This document shows positions 11,640-22,874 of a stretch of DNA of 64,000 nucleotides, piece after piece. Location of the stretch: positions 68,358,220 through 68,422,219 of the forward strand of contig OY282609.1 in assembly GCA_958298945.1 (NCBI GenBank). The letters are read 5' to 3'. Each line of letters starts with the position of its first letter. Position 1 is the first letter of the stretch. This DNA is from Atherix ibis. Taxonomy: Eukaryota > Arthropoda > Insecta > Diptera > Athericidae. A program made the position numbers and the translations under genes. The notes under the pieces were generated by a model that had not been told where the DNA came from, ran no database searches, and saw only the letters and a list, made by a program, of their open reading frames with translations.

Positions 11640-12350
11640 ATAACAATTTTATTTTATTTTTATACACCAAAGTTAATCCCTTCAAAATAATTTCTTTGGG
11701 CAGCAATACATGAGCGAAAGCGTTGTTATCACTTCTCATACCAGTGCTAGAAGTCGTCAACTGAAATCGTCTTCAGCTCCTCGATTACACTGCTTTGGAT
11801 GTTATCGACAATTCCATGGTGACGTCAACTCAAGTGTTTGTTTGTTTTTAAGGTCCCTTAGATATGTGCCAGGGGCCACTTCATAGCGCCACGACCGTAA
11901 GGCCATTTGGCGACTTCGTAGTACGTGTGGGAAATCATTTGAGAGAGACTGGTCTGTGGTTAGTGGTATGGAATATTAAAAATTTGGTTATATTTTGTGG
12001 AGCAAATTAGTATGTTGTAGAAGTTTAAATAGGGGACTAGGGAATGAAGTTGTTGGGTCGAGGTGCTCCATAATAGGAGGAGTCCTGCTCGCAAAGGGTC
12101 CACTCAAGTGTTTTTCGATATTTAGGAACAAAGTAGTCACACTGACTGATATCAGGTGAATAGGAGGTTGAGGAATAACAGAAATTCCTTTTTCCGAAAA
12201 AATGCAGTTTATAGAAATGGCCTTGAAATAGGGGGAGTTATCATGGCAGAGCGTGCAAGTATCTGCAACATCCGATCTTAAGTGAAGAATCCTCTTTCTG
12301 AGTCTTTCAAGGAACTTCAATATTAGTCGGTGGTTTGACCTTACCATATA
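11640..12350 (-). pseudogene. Old mariner transposase remnant
   Basis: Minus-strand translation gives decayed mariner segments in family order: RLRKRILHLRSDVADT then a worn second-Asp motif (LCHDNSP) at about 12220-12300, ISVIPQPP and FLNIEKHLSGPF at about 12100-12200, then a C-terminal part at about 11660-11800 (SVIEELKTISVDDF and AQRNYFEG). The third-Asp motif is lost. Several frames are needed, no terminal repeats are recognisable, and a dispersed repeat (11849-11925) interrupts it. It is a different and older mariner lineage from A-E. Confidence 0.65.
11849..11925 (+). repeat. Dispersed repeat, copy 1 of an inverted pair
   Basis: The segment beginning aaggtcccttagatatgtgc matches, in inverted orientation and with substitutions, the segment at 15640-15718. 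Shared words include gtagcgcca or atagcgcca, a gaggcc/aggcc core, and tttggygactt. I do not recognise the family. The two copies lie 3.7 kb apart on either side of the Jockey/C1 block. Confidence 0.6.
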
Positions 12351-13059
12351 AGAGCGCCCACTCGTTGAACATTTTCAATAGTGTACGATATTGTTTTTTG
12401 GCTTTTGTAAAATTTGTAGCATTTTGATAAGCGGTCTCGCCCGTAGGTTCTTTGCAACTTTTCATAAGTCGAACTCGCGGATTTACTCCAAACTCGAGAA
12501 TCGTTACTCCAAATTTCGCTGATACATTCCTTGCTGTTACTGAAAGTGTCTTAAAACACAAGTGCTTAAATAATAATTTAATATTAATAAATAATAATTA
12601 ATTATTATTTCAACAAAATATAGCAAAATTAAATAAACATTATTATTAGCTGCATTTGATATTGGTTGCTGAATACTCAAAATGTGTATTTGTGTTGTGA
12701 GTTTCGGTTCATGTTGGTGTTGTCGCTACCGGGCGGGCTGATCAGCTGGTGAGAAAGGCTTTCAACTGTCCTGTTCCAATTGATATACCAAATTTGCCGT
12801 ATCTATAGATCAAATGGCATGTAACATATTTGGCCATTCGTAGACAAATAGACTAAATTGCTAAATCTGAGCCAACCAGTTCTAAAGTTCTGCGCCATAC
12901 CGCACTTATCCATGATTTCCTTTTCGGTAAGCAATCTCGTCCTGCATACTATTCCTGTGGCGTTGAACTCATAACCCAGACTTTCGGAGCTCCTAAGTCC
13001 TCTCTTTAATTTGCTAAGAGTAATTAATATCCCATTCTGTACAGGCAATTCCCGAGGGT

Positions 13060-13818
13060 ATGCATACAGAGATCTTTGCTGAGTCGGACAACTTGACGCA
13101 GCTTATAATTGGCCCAACATGAATCCATGACATTGACAGTCATAACACTAACACCTTGGATCTAGATACGGCAGATCACTGTGTCATATCAGCTAATTTC
13201 TCATACAAATACTACTCAGTTGAAGATAAATCTCCTATAAGGACAGTTTGGTAGTACGAGAACGGAAACTGGGACGATATTTCCTCAATAGTGTCGTGGA
13301 TGCTGCTGCTGATATACTCACAAACATTATTTTACTCAGTATAAAACAATTCATTCCACATAGAATGATGAGCGTCAGACCAAATGAAAAAGCTCCGTTT
13401 GACTCGAACTGTAAAAAGGCGATCGGGAAAAAAGATTTAAGCTTCCGGTCTTATAGGGCCAATCCTTCTGAGAAAAACTGAAGGACGTTTAAACGAGTTA
13501 GAAATGATTGCAATGCCCTTATCCGTAGCGTTCGATTTCTTCACTTTTCCCCCAGGGGTAGTAAACAATTTTAGTTATTTGCCAAAAGAATTAAAAATTC
13601 CGCGTGCTCATCCATCCCAACGCGGTTTCATAATGAAACTGCAGCTGTCAACTCAAAAAAAGGTCAATTTGAGCGCTAATTACTTTTCCGCATCTTCATT
13701 TCTTCCAGATAATTGGAGTACGTTGAATTTCCTATGGAGCATATTCATTTCCGCACTCGTACTATTCAAAAAGTCCTAAGAGATTTGCATGTACACAAAT
13801 CCGCTGGTCCAGATAGTA
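13060..13818 (+). pseudogene. Jockey-type ORF2, upstream half
   Basis: Endonuclease C-terminus plus linker of a Jockey-type polyprotein, readable only by changing frame several times. Segments include MMSVRPNEKAPF, KKAIGKKDLSFRSYRANPS, the region around 13480-13560 that encodes RNDCNALIRS in another frame, and DLHVHKSAGPDS just before the mariner target site. Stops occur near 13250, 13479 and beyond. It encodes no protein now. Confidence 0.78.
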
Positions 13819-14927
13819 CTAGGTGTATAAGCTTAAATCCGCTGTTTTTTAGTCAAAAAAAAACATGTTTTTTTTAATAGAAAGTAAAAATTTTTTTTTT
13901 TAAAGTACTTTCCCTCGCTAGCTACACATTTTTCCCATCTCTCGGGCTATTATTGGATACTACGCCAAAAAAATTCATTCTCTTTCGAGGCAAACCACTC
14001 ATCAAGCCATTTTCGGACGTCGTCGTAAGAATCGAAGTGCTGCTCAGCGAGCGCGTAGCCCATCGACGAAAACAGGTAGTAGTCGGAATGGGCCAGGTCT
14101 GGTGAATAAGCGGGGTGGGGTAGCACTTCCCAGTTGAGTGTCTCCAAGTAGTTTCGGGCCATTTTTGACGTGTGCGATGGTGCGTTGTCGTGGAGGAAAA
14201 TGAGCTTGTCATGGCTTTGTTGATAATCCGTTCTTTTTTCACGCAGAGCATGGTGCAATTTGATTAGTTGTTGGTAGTAGCGGTGGGCATTGACAGTTTC
14301 ACCAGGTTTCAAAATCTCGTAGTTGACGATACCCTGCTGATCCCACGAAACGCACAGCTGCGTCTTCCGTCCGAAGCGATTTGGTATTGGGGAAGATGTT
14401 GATGGTTGGCCGGGATCAACTTACGATTTCTTGCGTTAAGGATTCTCGAAATATATCCACTTTTCATCGCCTATCACAATCCGATTCAGGTTCCGCGAGC
14501 ATTTTTTGCGATTGGGTATCGTCTTCGTCCAAAACAGCCTGCAATTGATGGTCCTCAACCATCCTAGGCCGATTTTGACGCTTCTTGTTCCACCAGTCAA
14601 AATTGCCGACTTTGAACCGACGAAACCAATCTCAACACGTTTTTTCCGATTAGGCCTCTATAAGCATTCGATGCGATTCCGCAGCCGATTTCTTCAAATT
14701 GAAGCAGAAAAGCAGAGCTTCCCGCATATGCTCTTTTTCTGGCACAAAACTAGACATGATTACCAAAGGAAAAATGTATGTTGTTGTCCGAAATTGCTGA
14801 CAGTGTGCACTGATTAATGTTGACAGATGTCAAACTCATAAAAAAAAGTATGGCGTGCCCGTGGTAGCTTAATACGCTCACTCACGTCATCTATGACCAA
14901 ACAGCGGATTTAAGCTTATACACCTAA
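13819..14927 (-). mobile_element. Mos1-like mariner C1, nested in the Jockey fragment
   Basis: A 1109-bp element with ends CTAGGTGTATAAGCTTAAAT and its complement (last base changed to A), flanked by TA (13817-13818 and 14928-14929). Its transposase runs on the minus strand, opposite to the host LINE. It is the same family as C2 (50266-51489) and C3 (60336-61581), which share the terminal repeat and most of the sequence. Because it splits the LINE open frame, it inserted after the LINE did. Confidence 0.93.
13903..14757 (-). pseudogene. Mos1-like transposase C1, internally deleted
   Basis: The start is ATG at 14757 (MSSFVP, the same start as C2 and C3). The N-terminal helix-turn-helix part is followed by a jump near 14490 from the QSQKMLAE region directly to the first catalytic motif (GDEKWIYFEN), removing roughly 50 codons that hold the second helix-turn-helix and the linker. 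The catalytic half is the best preserved of the three copies: LHDNAPSHTSKM and YSPDLAHSDYYLF keep both Asp residues. The original stop is lost and the end runs into an A/T tract. Other small shifts are present near 13950 and 14312. Confidence 0.9.
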
Positions 14928-15639
14928 TATATTTCCCATAGTTCTAAACTGGTGTTCTTCTATGTTGATAAAACCACTGCGTAAGCTTTTCCACCTATCC
15001 TATACTTCTGGAATTTTTCCGCTCAGATGGAAAACAGCATTCGTGGAACCAGTTCCCAAAAAAGGCGAGTTCTCCTTCATTTACCGACCCATTGCTAAAC
15101 TATTACTTCCTTCTCAGATCACAGAAACACTGATAAACTTTCAGCTTATGAAATATCTTGAATCAAGGAAACTCCCCAGTGACCGTCAATATGGTGTCCG
15201 TAGCAATAGATCCACTGGTGATTTGATAGCATATCTAGCCGAAAAGTGGACCCAGACTCTCCATTTTTCTCGGAAGTGTAGATTAGAAGCTGCTTTTCGA
15301 GCCGTTCAATACAAGTTTTTTGGGATGGTTTCAAGTCTTGTGTCCACCAAATAGTTGTTGGTGTTCTCCAGGGTTGGGTTCTACATCCGACGCTTTTTCT
15401 AATTTTCATAAATGATCTCTTATCTATTACTTCTAATCCTATTCGTTGACGACGCTTCTGGATTTAATAGGAGACAAAACTATTACGGAGTCATTATAAG
15501 GATATTCATAAGTCCTTTAGGGAAAGTAATATATAAAAAAAAATATTAATATGCTCTATAAAATTTAACTACTTCTTATTTGCTCACTCCAACTAATTAT
15601 TGACTAGTTTTATTAGTTAAGCTGGCAATGCCAGTCTTC

Positions 15640-15718
15640 ACGTCACATTAAGTCACCAAAGGGCCTCATGCTCATGGCGCTACATAATGGCCTCTGGCTC
15701 TTGTTTCAGAGACCTTAC
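15640..15718 (-). repeat. Dispersed repeat, copy 2 of an inverted pair
   Basis: Inverted and diverged copy of 11849-11925. It lies just after the end of the Jockey fragment and is followed by an A-rich stretch (acaaaaaaagcc). Confidence 0.6.
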
Positions 15719-15891
15719 ACAAAAAAAGCCTAAACAAAAATTGCACCTTCAATTTAAATTTAATCAACATTTTAGACTCTGATCTTCATGTCAACATATT
15801 GAAATATTTCCAACGTCAACATTTATTGCAATCGCCTTCCAGTAATTTTTTCTCATTTCCACATGTTACTCACACGATTCCAATATTTCAG

Positions 15892-16005
15892 GGAGAGGAG
15901 TGTATTGCAGAGAGAACGGATGATCGGATGATGTTGACGGCGAAAAGAGAAAGAATTTTCAGCATGTCAGGTGGAGAGGAAATAAAAAGAGGTGCTCGGA
16001 GATGA
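15892..16005 (+). CDS. Candidate terminal exon, unrecognised
   Basis: A very good acceptor (acgattccaatatttcag) precedes an open stretch of 37 codons (containing ERTDDRMMLTAKRERIF) that ends in TGA at 16003-16005. The segment is purine-rich and GC-richer than its flanks. An alternative is an internal exon ending at TCAG followed by gtggag near 15970. The protein is unrecognised, and a chance open frame cannot be excluded. Confidence 0.28.
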   Translation, partial: GEECIAERTDDRMMLTAKRERIFSMSGGEEIKRGARR

Positions 16006-17858
16006 TCCGAAAGAGCGAGAAACCCATTCGTTGGATTGGGAATATATGATGCGCTGTCAACATTGTTGCAGACAATTAGAAGCAAATTGAATTGATTACA
16101 ACATTGTATGTTGAACAGTTTTATGTTGGGATGAATTATTGATAGAAAAGATCGTATTTGCTGTCGGTTTTAGTTAATACATATTTTCATATCCTTTTGT
16201 GGAATGTGAAAAACATTTTCTTTCTTTTTTATGACGTTTCTTAATTATTTATATATAACTTTATCTAAATGTTTATGGTTTTTTTTACGAAATGCTCCAA
16301 ATATTTTGGTACAATTGCCAGAAGAAATTTTGAAATAAAATATTTATGACTGTTCAAAAAAACATTCGTAATTAAAGTGTAAACTTTTTATTAACTTATA
16401 AATGAAATTTATTTTAAAAATCAATTTCCTGAAAGTTTTAACAATGCTATGTTTTAACGAATTTTTGGTATGTAATTATAAAATTTCTCCAATTATTTTT
16501 AAGCAAAATGCGAAATGAGATGAAATAAAATTGATGAATTTCTTTTTCAACAGTTAGGAATTATTATCGAAAAAACAAGAGAGTCAAATGATTATTGTTT
16601 GGAAATGAAATCAATTTTGTTCGAACATAAATTTGTACAATTTCGGTTTATTTCACGGTGAAACTTTCTTATTCCGTTCACTTGTTTGTGATGAAAAGCA
16701 AAATCAATTAATTTTTGTGCACTTGTACAAACTGAAAATTTGTTAAATTTTACAGCCAACCAACCAACCACCAACCGAATAGCCAACCATCGTATCAACC
16801 AACCGGGCAGAAATCTTTTACGAACGAAAGAAATTATGAATCGCCTCAAACACTTGACTCTGCAAAGTGTATTCTTTCAAAGTTATAATTTCTTGTTACC
16901 CAGGTAGATGTTTTTTTTTTTTTGTTGCACTTACAACAATATTTATAAAACTCTGGTTACTTGCTGATCCTACAGAAAGGAGAGTTTTCAATTTTCATAA
17001 CCACAGAGTGGATCGTAAAAACTTTTCGATATTCTTTTAATATATGACCTGTTGTAGGACTTAAATCTTTGAAGTGGTTATGCTCACAAATATTGCATAA
17101 AATCAAATATGCATTGTAGATAACTTTCAGAGAATTATTTTAATTATAAATCTTCAGAACAATGTGGCAAGGATTGGATAGTATAAAGGGAAGATTGTAA
17201 GACCTTCAGTATATGATGTCGCCTTACGACGTTGGTTTCGTTTCTTAATTGTAATAAGGTTTCGTATAATAATTAAAAAAATTTGTTTTTCATGGTCAAA
17301 TGAGAAAAACATGTACGAAATGGTAGAAAATAATTAAAATGACGCCTTGCGGTCACAAAAAAAAATTCCTTGAAAAATTTACAGGTGTAAAATGTTCAAA
17401 CCTGGTAATCAACTAGTATGAATAACGATCACGTTTAAAAGTTACTGATTCTTAAAAATAAAAAGGTATTGTTTTTTTGTTTTTGAAGGATTAGAAGGAC
17501 ATGCTTTTATATTGAATGTCCCTATTTCAAGTTTTTAATTTATTTTATGATATTTACAATATTTGGAGTATTTTGCCTAAATCTAAGTTTTTCAATTTAA
17601 CATTGTTAGGGATATTTGAGGACAGTAACTGATTTCAAACCATAAAAAACTGTGATGAACGTACATAAGTCACTGGCATTATAAGAATTTGTAAGTGGCC
17701 TCCTTTTTTGATTATTTTTTCTCCAAATTTAAGTAGTTAATTTTATTACGCATACCACAGCATATCCTTTCAAAATTAATATTGTATAAGAAGAAATTTT
17801 TGTTAAATTTTCTTTTTTATTTTGTAGTCGTAAAATTTCTTTTCGTTGTGTTTCACAT

Positions 17859-17890
<32 letters not shown>

Positions 17891-19408
17891 AAGGAAGGTA
17901 ATCTTTGCACTTTAAACTTTAAAAATTTTTTCGATTGGTTTCTGGTCAATATTGAATACTATGCGATTATTGATGTCTGACCGTTCCATGTATCCATCAA
18001 CCATTGTGCATTTTATCCATGCGACCATATATTACGATCGCGGTTCCATTTCATGTTTCCATTATTTTTTTTACAATCGTAATAAATCAATGAGATTGAA
18101 TATCAATAATATTTTAACACCAAACCAATATTAATAAAAAAAAATCTCATAAAAAATATAAATAATTCCATAAGTATTTTAAAGAAATTTAATTTTTGAG
18201 CATTCTTGTTATAACTATTAAAATTTTTATTTGTTCTGTCAAAGCAGAGAGGAAAAATGGTCTTTATTTGTTTTTTTTTTTTTTTTTTTAAGTTTCATAT
18301 AAGCTATAGATTAATAAAAAAATATTTCTACAATACATATTTTTACTCAAATCGGTTAAAAAATGATTTGTCATATTTATGGAATTTTTCTAAATTCTTT
18401 GATCTTATTTTATAGTTTTAAAAATATTTAATAATAATCTGGATATACCATAGATTAATTTTTTTATGATCGAAAGTATTGCTTTGCAAAAGTTTAAATA
18501 CTTTAGATATAAAACTTTATATCTTTATATAGAGCAAACTTTTTTCAATATATTTTGTGGGTTTATAAAACTTAACAAATTTTTCCCACCTGCACTATAA
18601 ATATTACTGTTTTCAACAAGACCAACTATATATGTTATTATACAAATGCATTTTGTTTATATATGTGTATTGTTATAAAAGACTGCAAGAAAACCCCAAA
18701 ACTAAATTAATACACCACAAAAAAAAATATATGAACGTGAGTGTGTTGACCTTTTTTCCTGTTATGTACCTTAGGAAAGTTTTATGTCCATGGCGGCCCT
18801 TGCTTTCGATACTAAAATTACGTTAAATAAACGCCATCGCTACGAAATGTAAGGTAATGAACTTTTGGGAACTCCTTTTGTTGAAGAGGGATTTCTTCTT
18901 TACAGTTCAAATTAAAATTCTATACTTTTTCTGCATGCAATAGTTTTTTGTTGTTGTTTTCGAAAGTTTCCCGAACTCATCGACACAAATTTGATGAATT
19001 CGAGACGGTTTTATAGCAATATATGGTATTTTGAATTTGACAAGAGAAAATATGAATATTTCTACCTTAGGTTTTCTGATTTTATTAGTATTTTTTACTT
19101 GAGACCCTTTAAAAATATTCAAATTCATTTATATTTAATTGTGTACCACTTTCTGTCACACCATGAAGGTATAAATCTGTCCACTCCTTTAGAGTATACA
19201 TGCCAAGCAGAGCTACTTTGATTTTTAATGTTGAAAAATGCACCTTAAAATGCATAAATGAACTGCATTGCTTAGGGTAAGAGGTTATTGGAATTTATGG
19301 AATAAAAATGTCTGCAAAATAATATTTAATTTTCTTTTTTAAGTTAAGATTATTTATTCTACAAGATTATCTATTTTACAGTTTGGATACTACAGCTCTA
19401 TTTTTTAA
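16006..19408. other. AT-rich stretch without a recognised gene
   Basis: Largely AT-rich unique sequence with poly-T runs near 17870 and 18275. A CCAA microsatellite lies at about 16754-16806. Open frames at 17952, 18632 and 18991 are short and low in complexity. I see no transposon or exon that I can support. Confidence 0.55.
16754..16806 (+). repeat. Imperfect CCAA microsatellite
   Basis: Repeated ccaaccaaccaacca words, interrupted, ending at caaccaaccgggc. Confidence 0.75.
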
Positions 19409-21270
19409 CCAACCTGTCCTGAAATGCTGCATCGAATAGTAGAACATCTGTTCCCGGAGAAACCAGAACTCCCCGACTACCACCCGGAAGATGAAGAAGT
19501 GGAAATTACTGGAGTGACCATGGAAGAGCTCATGAAGGCCTGCAATAGACTGCAGAATGGCAAGGCACCAGGACCAAGCGGCATACCAAACATTGCACTG
19601 AAGAGTGCAATTGCTGCCAGACCAGACATGTTTATAAGCATGTATGACGCCTGCCTGCGGCAAGGTGTATTTCCGACTCGATGGAAGCAACAAAGATTGG
19701 TTCTTATCCCAAAAGGGAAGAAACCATCGGACGAACCAACATCCTATCGTCCACTTTGCATGCTAGATTAGGACGGGAAGAACTTGGAGCGGATAGTGGC
19801 CGACAGATAGGAGCAATACATCGATTCTCAACTTTCCGAATTCCAATTCTGATTCAGGAAGGGGAGATCGACCATCGATGCGTTGGAACTCGTCACAAAC
19901 ATCGCAAAGGAAGCCATCTCAGGAAAGAGATGGAAAGGCGGTTCCAAAATATTGTCTCATTGTCACCCTGGACATCAAAAATGCTTTTAACTCGGCCCGC
20001 TGGGATCGAGTCCTGGAGGCTCTTAAGAAAATGGGGGTGCCCTACTACCTACGGAACATGATCAGATCATACTTCAGTGATCGACTTCTACACTACGAAA
20101 CGGAGGATGGACCAGCGGAGTATGGGGTCACGGGTGGGGTACCTCAGGGCTCTGTCCTGGAGCCACTCTTGTGAAACGTCATGTACGACGGCCTACTCCA
20201 TCTGGAATTACCGACGGACACAACGCTCGTGGCCTTCGCGGACGACGTAGCGGTTGTCCTTGTAGCTAAACACCTGGAAGATCTGGAAGCCACATTCTCC
20301 ACCACCATCCGGAGGATAAGACAGTGGATGACATCGGCAGACCTGTCATTGGCGGAACATAAGACCGAAGCACTCCTTGTGAGTAGCCGGAAGAAAATGG
20401 AGACCATTACCATAAGAGTAGGCGATCACGACATCCGGTCGCTACCCTACATAAGGTATCTAGGAGTGGTTTTGGATGCCAGACTCAACTACAAGAAGCA
20501 CATCTCCAGCGCCAGCAAGAAGGCATCAGCAGTACAGGGCGCACTTTCGCGGATAATGCCCAATATCGGAGGCCCCAGGCAAATTCGAAGACGTCTACTG
20601 GCAACTGTGGTTACCTCCGTCCTGCTATACGGAGCACGAGTGTGGGAGAAATTGCTAGAGCTAACAACATACCGCAAGACAATGTCATCAGTCCAGCGGC
20701 TCTCAGCGATCAGAGTGGCATCAGCATACCGAACGGAATCACACGATGCGGTCAACGTTGTGGCATCATGCCCACCCATCGATATCCTGGCAGGAGAGCA
20801 AGAACGCCAATATCGTAGGAAGAAAGAAGAGCGGCGAAAGGTCCTTTGTGAAGAGGAGAGACCCGAGAGTCTTCGCCTCTGGCAAGAAAGATGGGACAGC
20901 TCGACGAAGGGTCGGTGGACCCATCGACTGATCGCAGATGTCACCAAATGGGTCACTCGCCTGCACGGGGAAGTGCATCACCCAACTCTTGACTGGACAT
21001 GGATGCTTTCGGGCATACTTGCACAGATTCAAGAGAACAGACTCCCCAAACTGTCATCGCTGCTACGATGTGCTGGAAGATGCCGAACACGTGTTCTTCC
21101 CATGCCCCTTTTACGAGGGGATACGGGCAGAACTGGGGAAAAATCTGGACCGTTCCATCAGTCCAGAAAACATAGTGGAGTGCATGCTGAAGAACCAATC
21201 GGCTTGGAACAAAGTTGCAGAGTACGCGGAATCTATCTTCAAGGATCATCACACCACGTACGAAGAATAG
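19409..21270 (+). pseudogene. R1-type reverse transcriptase with several lesions
   Basis: Reads in order: NGKAPGPSGIPNIALKS and RWKQQRLVLIPKGKKPSD (fingers); TLDIKNAFNSARWDRVLEAL (palm, with the first catalytic Asp); GVPQGSVLEPLL; then the active-site motif VAFADDVAVV (FADD in place of YADD). After this come the thumb and the C-terminal cysteine region (CHRCYDVLEDAEHVFFPCP). Lesions: TAG 19769-19771, TAG 19808-19810 and TGA 19850-19852 in one frame; a frameshift at about 19950; TGA 20172-20174; a frameshift at about 20985. The last frame ends at TAG 21268-21270. The catalytic residues survive, but the protein cannot be made in one piece. Confidence 0.9.
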
Positions 21271-21525
21271 GCCGCGAGGCGTCATAACATCGGGACAGCA
21301 GTAAAATATTATAAATAGTAAATTATTATAAGAACGCCCCAGCGAAGTAGTATTTACAAAGAGTGCCGCCGGGGAAGCATCGTTCCGGGAGCAAGGGTAC
21401 AGGTACAGGTTAGGTTTTAGCGAGGTAAAAATCCCGCATAACTCGTCTGACAGGCAGAAGGCCTCCCAGTCGAGTACCTTTTCAAGGTTTCCTCCTGTAC
21501 CTCAGGGGGAAACTTTAAAAGCATA
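19409..21525 (+). mobile_element. R1-clade LINE fragment, 5'-truncated
   Basis: The reverse transcriptase and C-terminal region of an R1-type non-LTR retrotransposon, followed by a GC-richer 3' tail at about 21271-21525 (including ggttaggttttagcgaggta). It starts abruptly near 19409 in the pre-RT region, so the endonuclease and ORF1 are gone. That is typical of incomplete reverse transcription. It stands out sharply in GC content from the surrounding DNA, which suggests a fairly recent insertion. The exact 3' end is an estimate. Confidence 0.88.
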
Positions 21526-21833
21526 AAGTTTTCCATTTGAATTTTTAACAAATATTTTAAGTTTTTGAAAATTTTCTACAAAATTGGTGATTCTACTGTG
21601 GTTCTATTTCGTAATATTGCTTTATATTGGGCTCTGAAAATCCACAAGTAACTGTGGAGAAGACATTGTCTCCGTGAACACACGTTTGGTGCAAATTTTG
21701 GTTTGAAGCTATCACTGGCCTACGACAACAAGATCTCTTTTTTTGGACTAAATTTGAGGATTTTATGCAGAAACTTGTTATACCAAAATAGTAGTACTAA
21801 GCTACACAACAGGGTAAATTTTGCATATATGGT

Positions 21834-21868
21834 GCGAAAAGCTTTTAAGACGCATAATACCAAGATTT
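21834..21868 (+). repeat. Left copy of a 35/36-bp direct repeat (probable target-site duplication)
   Basis: gcgaaaagc, then a short variable part, then aagacgcataataccaagat; it recurs at 23095-23130. The two copies bracket the whole minus-strand retroelement block, as a target-site duplication would. Confidence 0.82.
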
Positions 21869-21960
21869 TTTTTATTTTTTTTTTATTTGACAGGTTTTTC
21901 ATTTCTACGTTATTGTAGAATTTTTTACATAACACATATAGACATGAGACACAGTCGCTC

Positions 21961-22800
21961 CTAAGGAGCATATAGCGGCACTAGAGACTCTGTGAACTCT
22001 CTCCATCTGCTTCTGTCTTGGGCTAGCCTTTCCACTTCCGACCATGACTTGCCAATTTGTTGGTGTTCGCGCTCGACTGATCTTCTCCAAGTGGTCCTTG
22101 GTCGTCCTCTGCTGCGATTACCCTGTGGGTTCCAATCTAGTGCCATCCTTGCTATGTCCGTAGGTGGTTTTCGTAAGGTGTGGCCAATCCAACTACATTT
22201 CCTTCGTTTGATGTCAGCTAGCAGGGGTATTTGCTTCGTGAGAAGAAGCAGCTCATCGTTCGTTATCCAGTTCGGCCAGAAGATCTTGCTTATACGCCTC
22301 AAGCATCTGTTCACAAATGTTTGAGGCTTACGAGTCGTGCTGTCGGTTACTTTCCATGTTTCGCAGCCGTACAGCAGGACTGTCCTGACGTTTTGAACTG
22401 AATATTCGAAGTTTTTTGAGTACTATGGAGAGGTGGTTGGAAAGCCACACGTTCCCAAGTGAGGTGTACGCTTGTCGCGCCTTGTTGATGCGCGTTTGGA
22501 TGTCTGTTTCAGTTACACCATCCTTGCTGAGCATGCTGTCAAGGTAACAGAACTTTTCGGCATCTTCAACTTGGGTACCGTGTAGCATCAAGGGCCTCTC
22601 GCAGGTGGCGCCGATACGCATCAATTTGGTCTTCTTGATGTTGATTCTCATCCCCACTTCTTCGGCGTTGGAGGCCAGAGCATTTAGTTTCTCCTGAATG
22701 CCGTTGAAGTTGTGGGACATGAGGCATATATCGTCGGCGTAGTCCAGGTCGTGGAGCTTCTCACGCAATCCGCACGTTCCAGGTACCTATTCGGGTTGTT
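21961..22800 (-). pseudogene. RTE-type LINE ORF with a large internal deletion
   Basis: Reading from about 22800 down: the endonuclease-start motif GTWNVR is followed within a few codons by LDYADDICLMSHNF, the palm active site. Almost the whole endonuclease and the front half of the reverse transcriptase are therefore gone. The thumb region (INIKKTKLMRIG) continues to about 22400, a frameshift follows, and the C-terminal domain (RRKCSWIGHTLRKP, NPQGNRSRGRPRTTWRR) ends at 21961-21963. It cannot be functional on its own. Confidence 0.86.
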
Positions 22801-22874
22801 AGATGATAGCCAAATGAGTTTTTGCCTGAGGTATGGTCCGGATGCTTCTTTTTGTGCTGTTTCTTGATAAGATG

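Larger units (their letters stand above)
13050..15530 (+). mobile_element. Jockey-clade LINE fragment split by mariner C1
   Basis: Plus-strand remains of a non-LTR retrotransposon ORF2, in order: the end of the endonuclease domain (ESDNLTQLI and ADHCVISANF) at about 13075-13200, the linker region at 13248-13818, and the reverse-transcriptase fingers and palm at 14930-15530. Joining the two halves across mariner C1 restores the expected order (KSAGPD before C1; PLRKLFHLSY after it). The 5' end of the LINE and everything beyond the catalytic motif are missing. The strand and order are clear; the exact ends are estimates. Confidence 0.82.

Noticed and set aside
12803..13048. Minus-strand 81-codon frame as a gene or as a 5' part of the Jockey element
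   Set aside because: No motif is recognisable, and the strand is opposite to the LINE.
14506..14817. 103-codon plus-strand frame
   Set aside because: It is the antisense shadow of the C1 transposase N-terminus.
18632..18890. Exon near 18773-18840 after a cttag acceptor
   Set aside because: The frames are short and ambiguous, and the acceptor tract is poor.
20489..20956. 155-codon minus-strand frame
   Set aside because: It is the antisense shadow of the R1 reverse transcriptase; the sense strand shows the family motifs.
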